Positions 14,849 to 15,342 of a stretch of DNA of 15,342 nucleotides are shown one piece after another. A program made the translations under genes and the position numbers. Numbering within the stretch: the stretch's first letter is position 1; each line of letters starts with the position of its first letter. Under the pieces are notes generated by a model. The model was not told the origin of the DNA, made no database searches, and saw only the letters and a list, made by a program, of their open reading frames with translations. This stretch comes from Bacteroidota bacterium (GTDB lineage: Bacteria; Bacteroidota; Bacteroidia; Flavobacteriales; Flavobacteriaceae), in contig CANINJ010000011.1 of the NCBI GenBank assembly GCA_947468985.1, positions 1 through 15,342 on the forward strand, written 5' to 3'.

Positions 14849-15342
14849 ATGTTTTCAAAATTAGCTTATTCTGTATTTGAACAAAGTATTCACGATTATC
14901 ATCAATTTGATAATGTCGATCAACCTATTAACAACCCTTTTCCGAAAGACAAATTTGAACATTTATTGTATCATAAAAATTGGATTGACACGGTACAATG
15001 GCATTTTGAAGATATTATTCGTGATCCAAATATTGATCCTGTAGCGGCACTTACATTGAAAAGAAGAATTGATGCTTCAAACCAAGAACGTACCGATATG
15101 GTGGAATATACAGACAGTTATTTCCTTCAAAAATACAGTCATGTTGTTGCAAAAGATGGTGCGAAAATTAATTCTGAAAGTCCTGCTTGGGCTTTTGACA
15201 GATTGTCAATCTTAGCGTTGAAAATCTATCACATGAATGAAGAAGCTACTCGTTCTGGAGCTTCAGAGGAACATCGTGATAAATGTCAAGCAAAGTTAAA
15301 CATCCTTTTAGAACAAAGAACCGATCTTTCAACTGCAATTGA
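14849..15342 (+). CDS. DUF4254 domain protein, N-terminal part (runs off right edge)
   Basis: An open frame of 164 complete codons from ATG 14849 to the window edge with no stop, beginning MFSKLAYSVFEQSIHDYH. The middle contains NWIDTVQWHFEDIIRDPNID, ALTLKRRIDASNQERTDMVE, YTDSYFLQKY and SPAWAFDRLSILALKIYHMN. I recognise this pattern as the DUF4254 family, mostly helical cytosolic proteins of about 200 aa in Bacteroidota; about 80 percent of the gene would be visible. Function is not known to me. In the genomes I recall it tends to precede a family 9 glycosyltransferase (heptosyltransferase-like), which would lie beyond this window and might tie it to lipopolysaccharide assembly. It is divergent from upp, and a candidate -7 element lies 19 bp upstream. 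Coding status is well supported by codon pattern and composition. Confidence 0.85.
   Translation, partial: MFSKLAYSVFEQSIHDYHQFDNVDQPINNPFPKDKFEHLLYHKNWIDTVQWHFEDIIRDPNIDPVAALTLKRRIDASNQERTDMVEYTDSYFLQKYSHVVAKDGAKINSESPAWAFDRLSILALKIYHMNEEATRSGASEEHRDKCQAKLNILLEQRTDLSTAI

Noticed and set aside
14769..14858. 30-codon N-terminal extension of upp
   Set aside because: The family start is at 14768, the extension covers the AAGTTT repeats and candidate promoters, and it would overlap the divergent gene.
1..15342. Defence system, CRISPR array, insertion sequence, phage or tRNA gene
   Set aside because: I saw no spaced direct repeats, transposase or integrase motifs, terminal inverted repeats, or tRNA-like cloverleaf with a CCA or TTC-arm pattern in any gap; every gap is under about 165 bp.

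Overview
The window looks like a chromosomal segment from a member of the Flavobacteriaceae (Bacteroidota), probably Flavobacterium or a close relative. Three things point there. The DNA is very AT-rich. The recognisable promoter elements fit the Bacteroidota TTG / TAnnTTTG consensus rather than the sigma70 one. The gene set ends in small protein families (DUF6341-, DUF6427- and DUF4254-like) that I associate with flavobacteria from memory.

Region 1 (1-11447) is a one-directional ten-gene surface-polysaccharide cluster, open at its left end. In order it encodes the C-terminus of a GtrB/DPM1-like polyprenyl-phosphate sugar synthase, a SAM-dependent methyltransferase, a GT-C (PMT/ArnT-like) membrane glycosyltransferase, a Wzx-type flippase, a Wzy-like polymerase, a GT4 glycosyltransferase, a DUF1972-type glycosyltransferase, an O-antigen ligase/polymerase-like protein, a UDP-glucuronate decarboxylase (UDP-xylose synthase) and a WcaJ-like initiating phosphoglycosyltransferase. 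Most neighbours overlap or lie within about 70 bp, so they are probably co-transcribed. A coherent reading is that the last gene primes undecaprenyl phosphate, the GT4 enzymes extend the unit (perhaps with xylose), Wzx flips it, and the two Wzy/WaaL-like proteins polymerise it or ligate it. The first three genes could build and transfer a lipid-linked sugar on the periplasmic side.

Region 2 (11448-15342) is housekeeping. It holds purD (purine synthesis), a 76-aa one-helix membrane protein on the minus strand, a divergent polytopic membrane protein (DUF6427-like), upp (uracil salvage) on the minus strand, and the 5' part of a DUF4254-like gene running off the right edge. A small bidirectional hairpin separates purD from the convergent 76-aa gene. 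A good Bacteroidota promoter for that small gene overlaps the first codons of its divergent neighbour.

I see no tRNA, rRNA, CRISPR array, insertion sequence, phage gene or defence system. No stretch longer than about 165 bp lacks a gene. I did not find a clearly new biological system. The most interesting points are the GT2/methyltransferase/GT-C cassette with an unusual C-terminal domain, the pair of polymerase/ligase-like proteins, an AT-only inverted repeat before the UDP-xylose synthase gene, and the uncharacterised membrane proteins between purD and upp.
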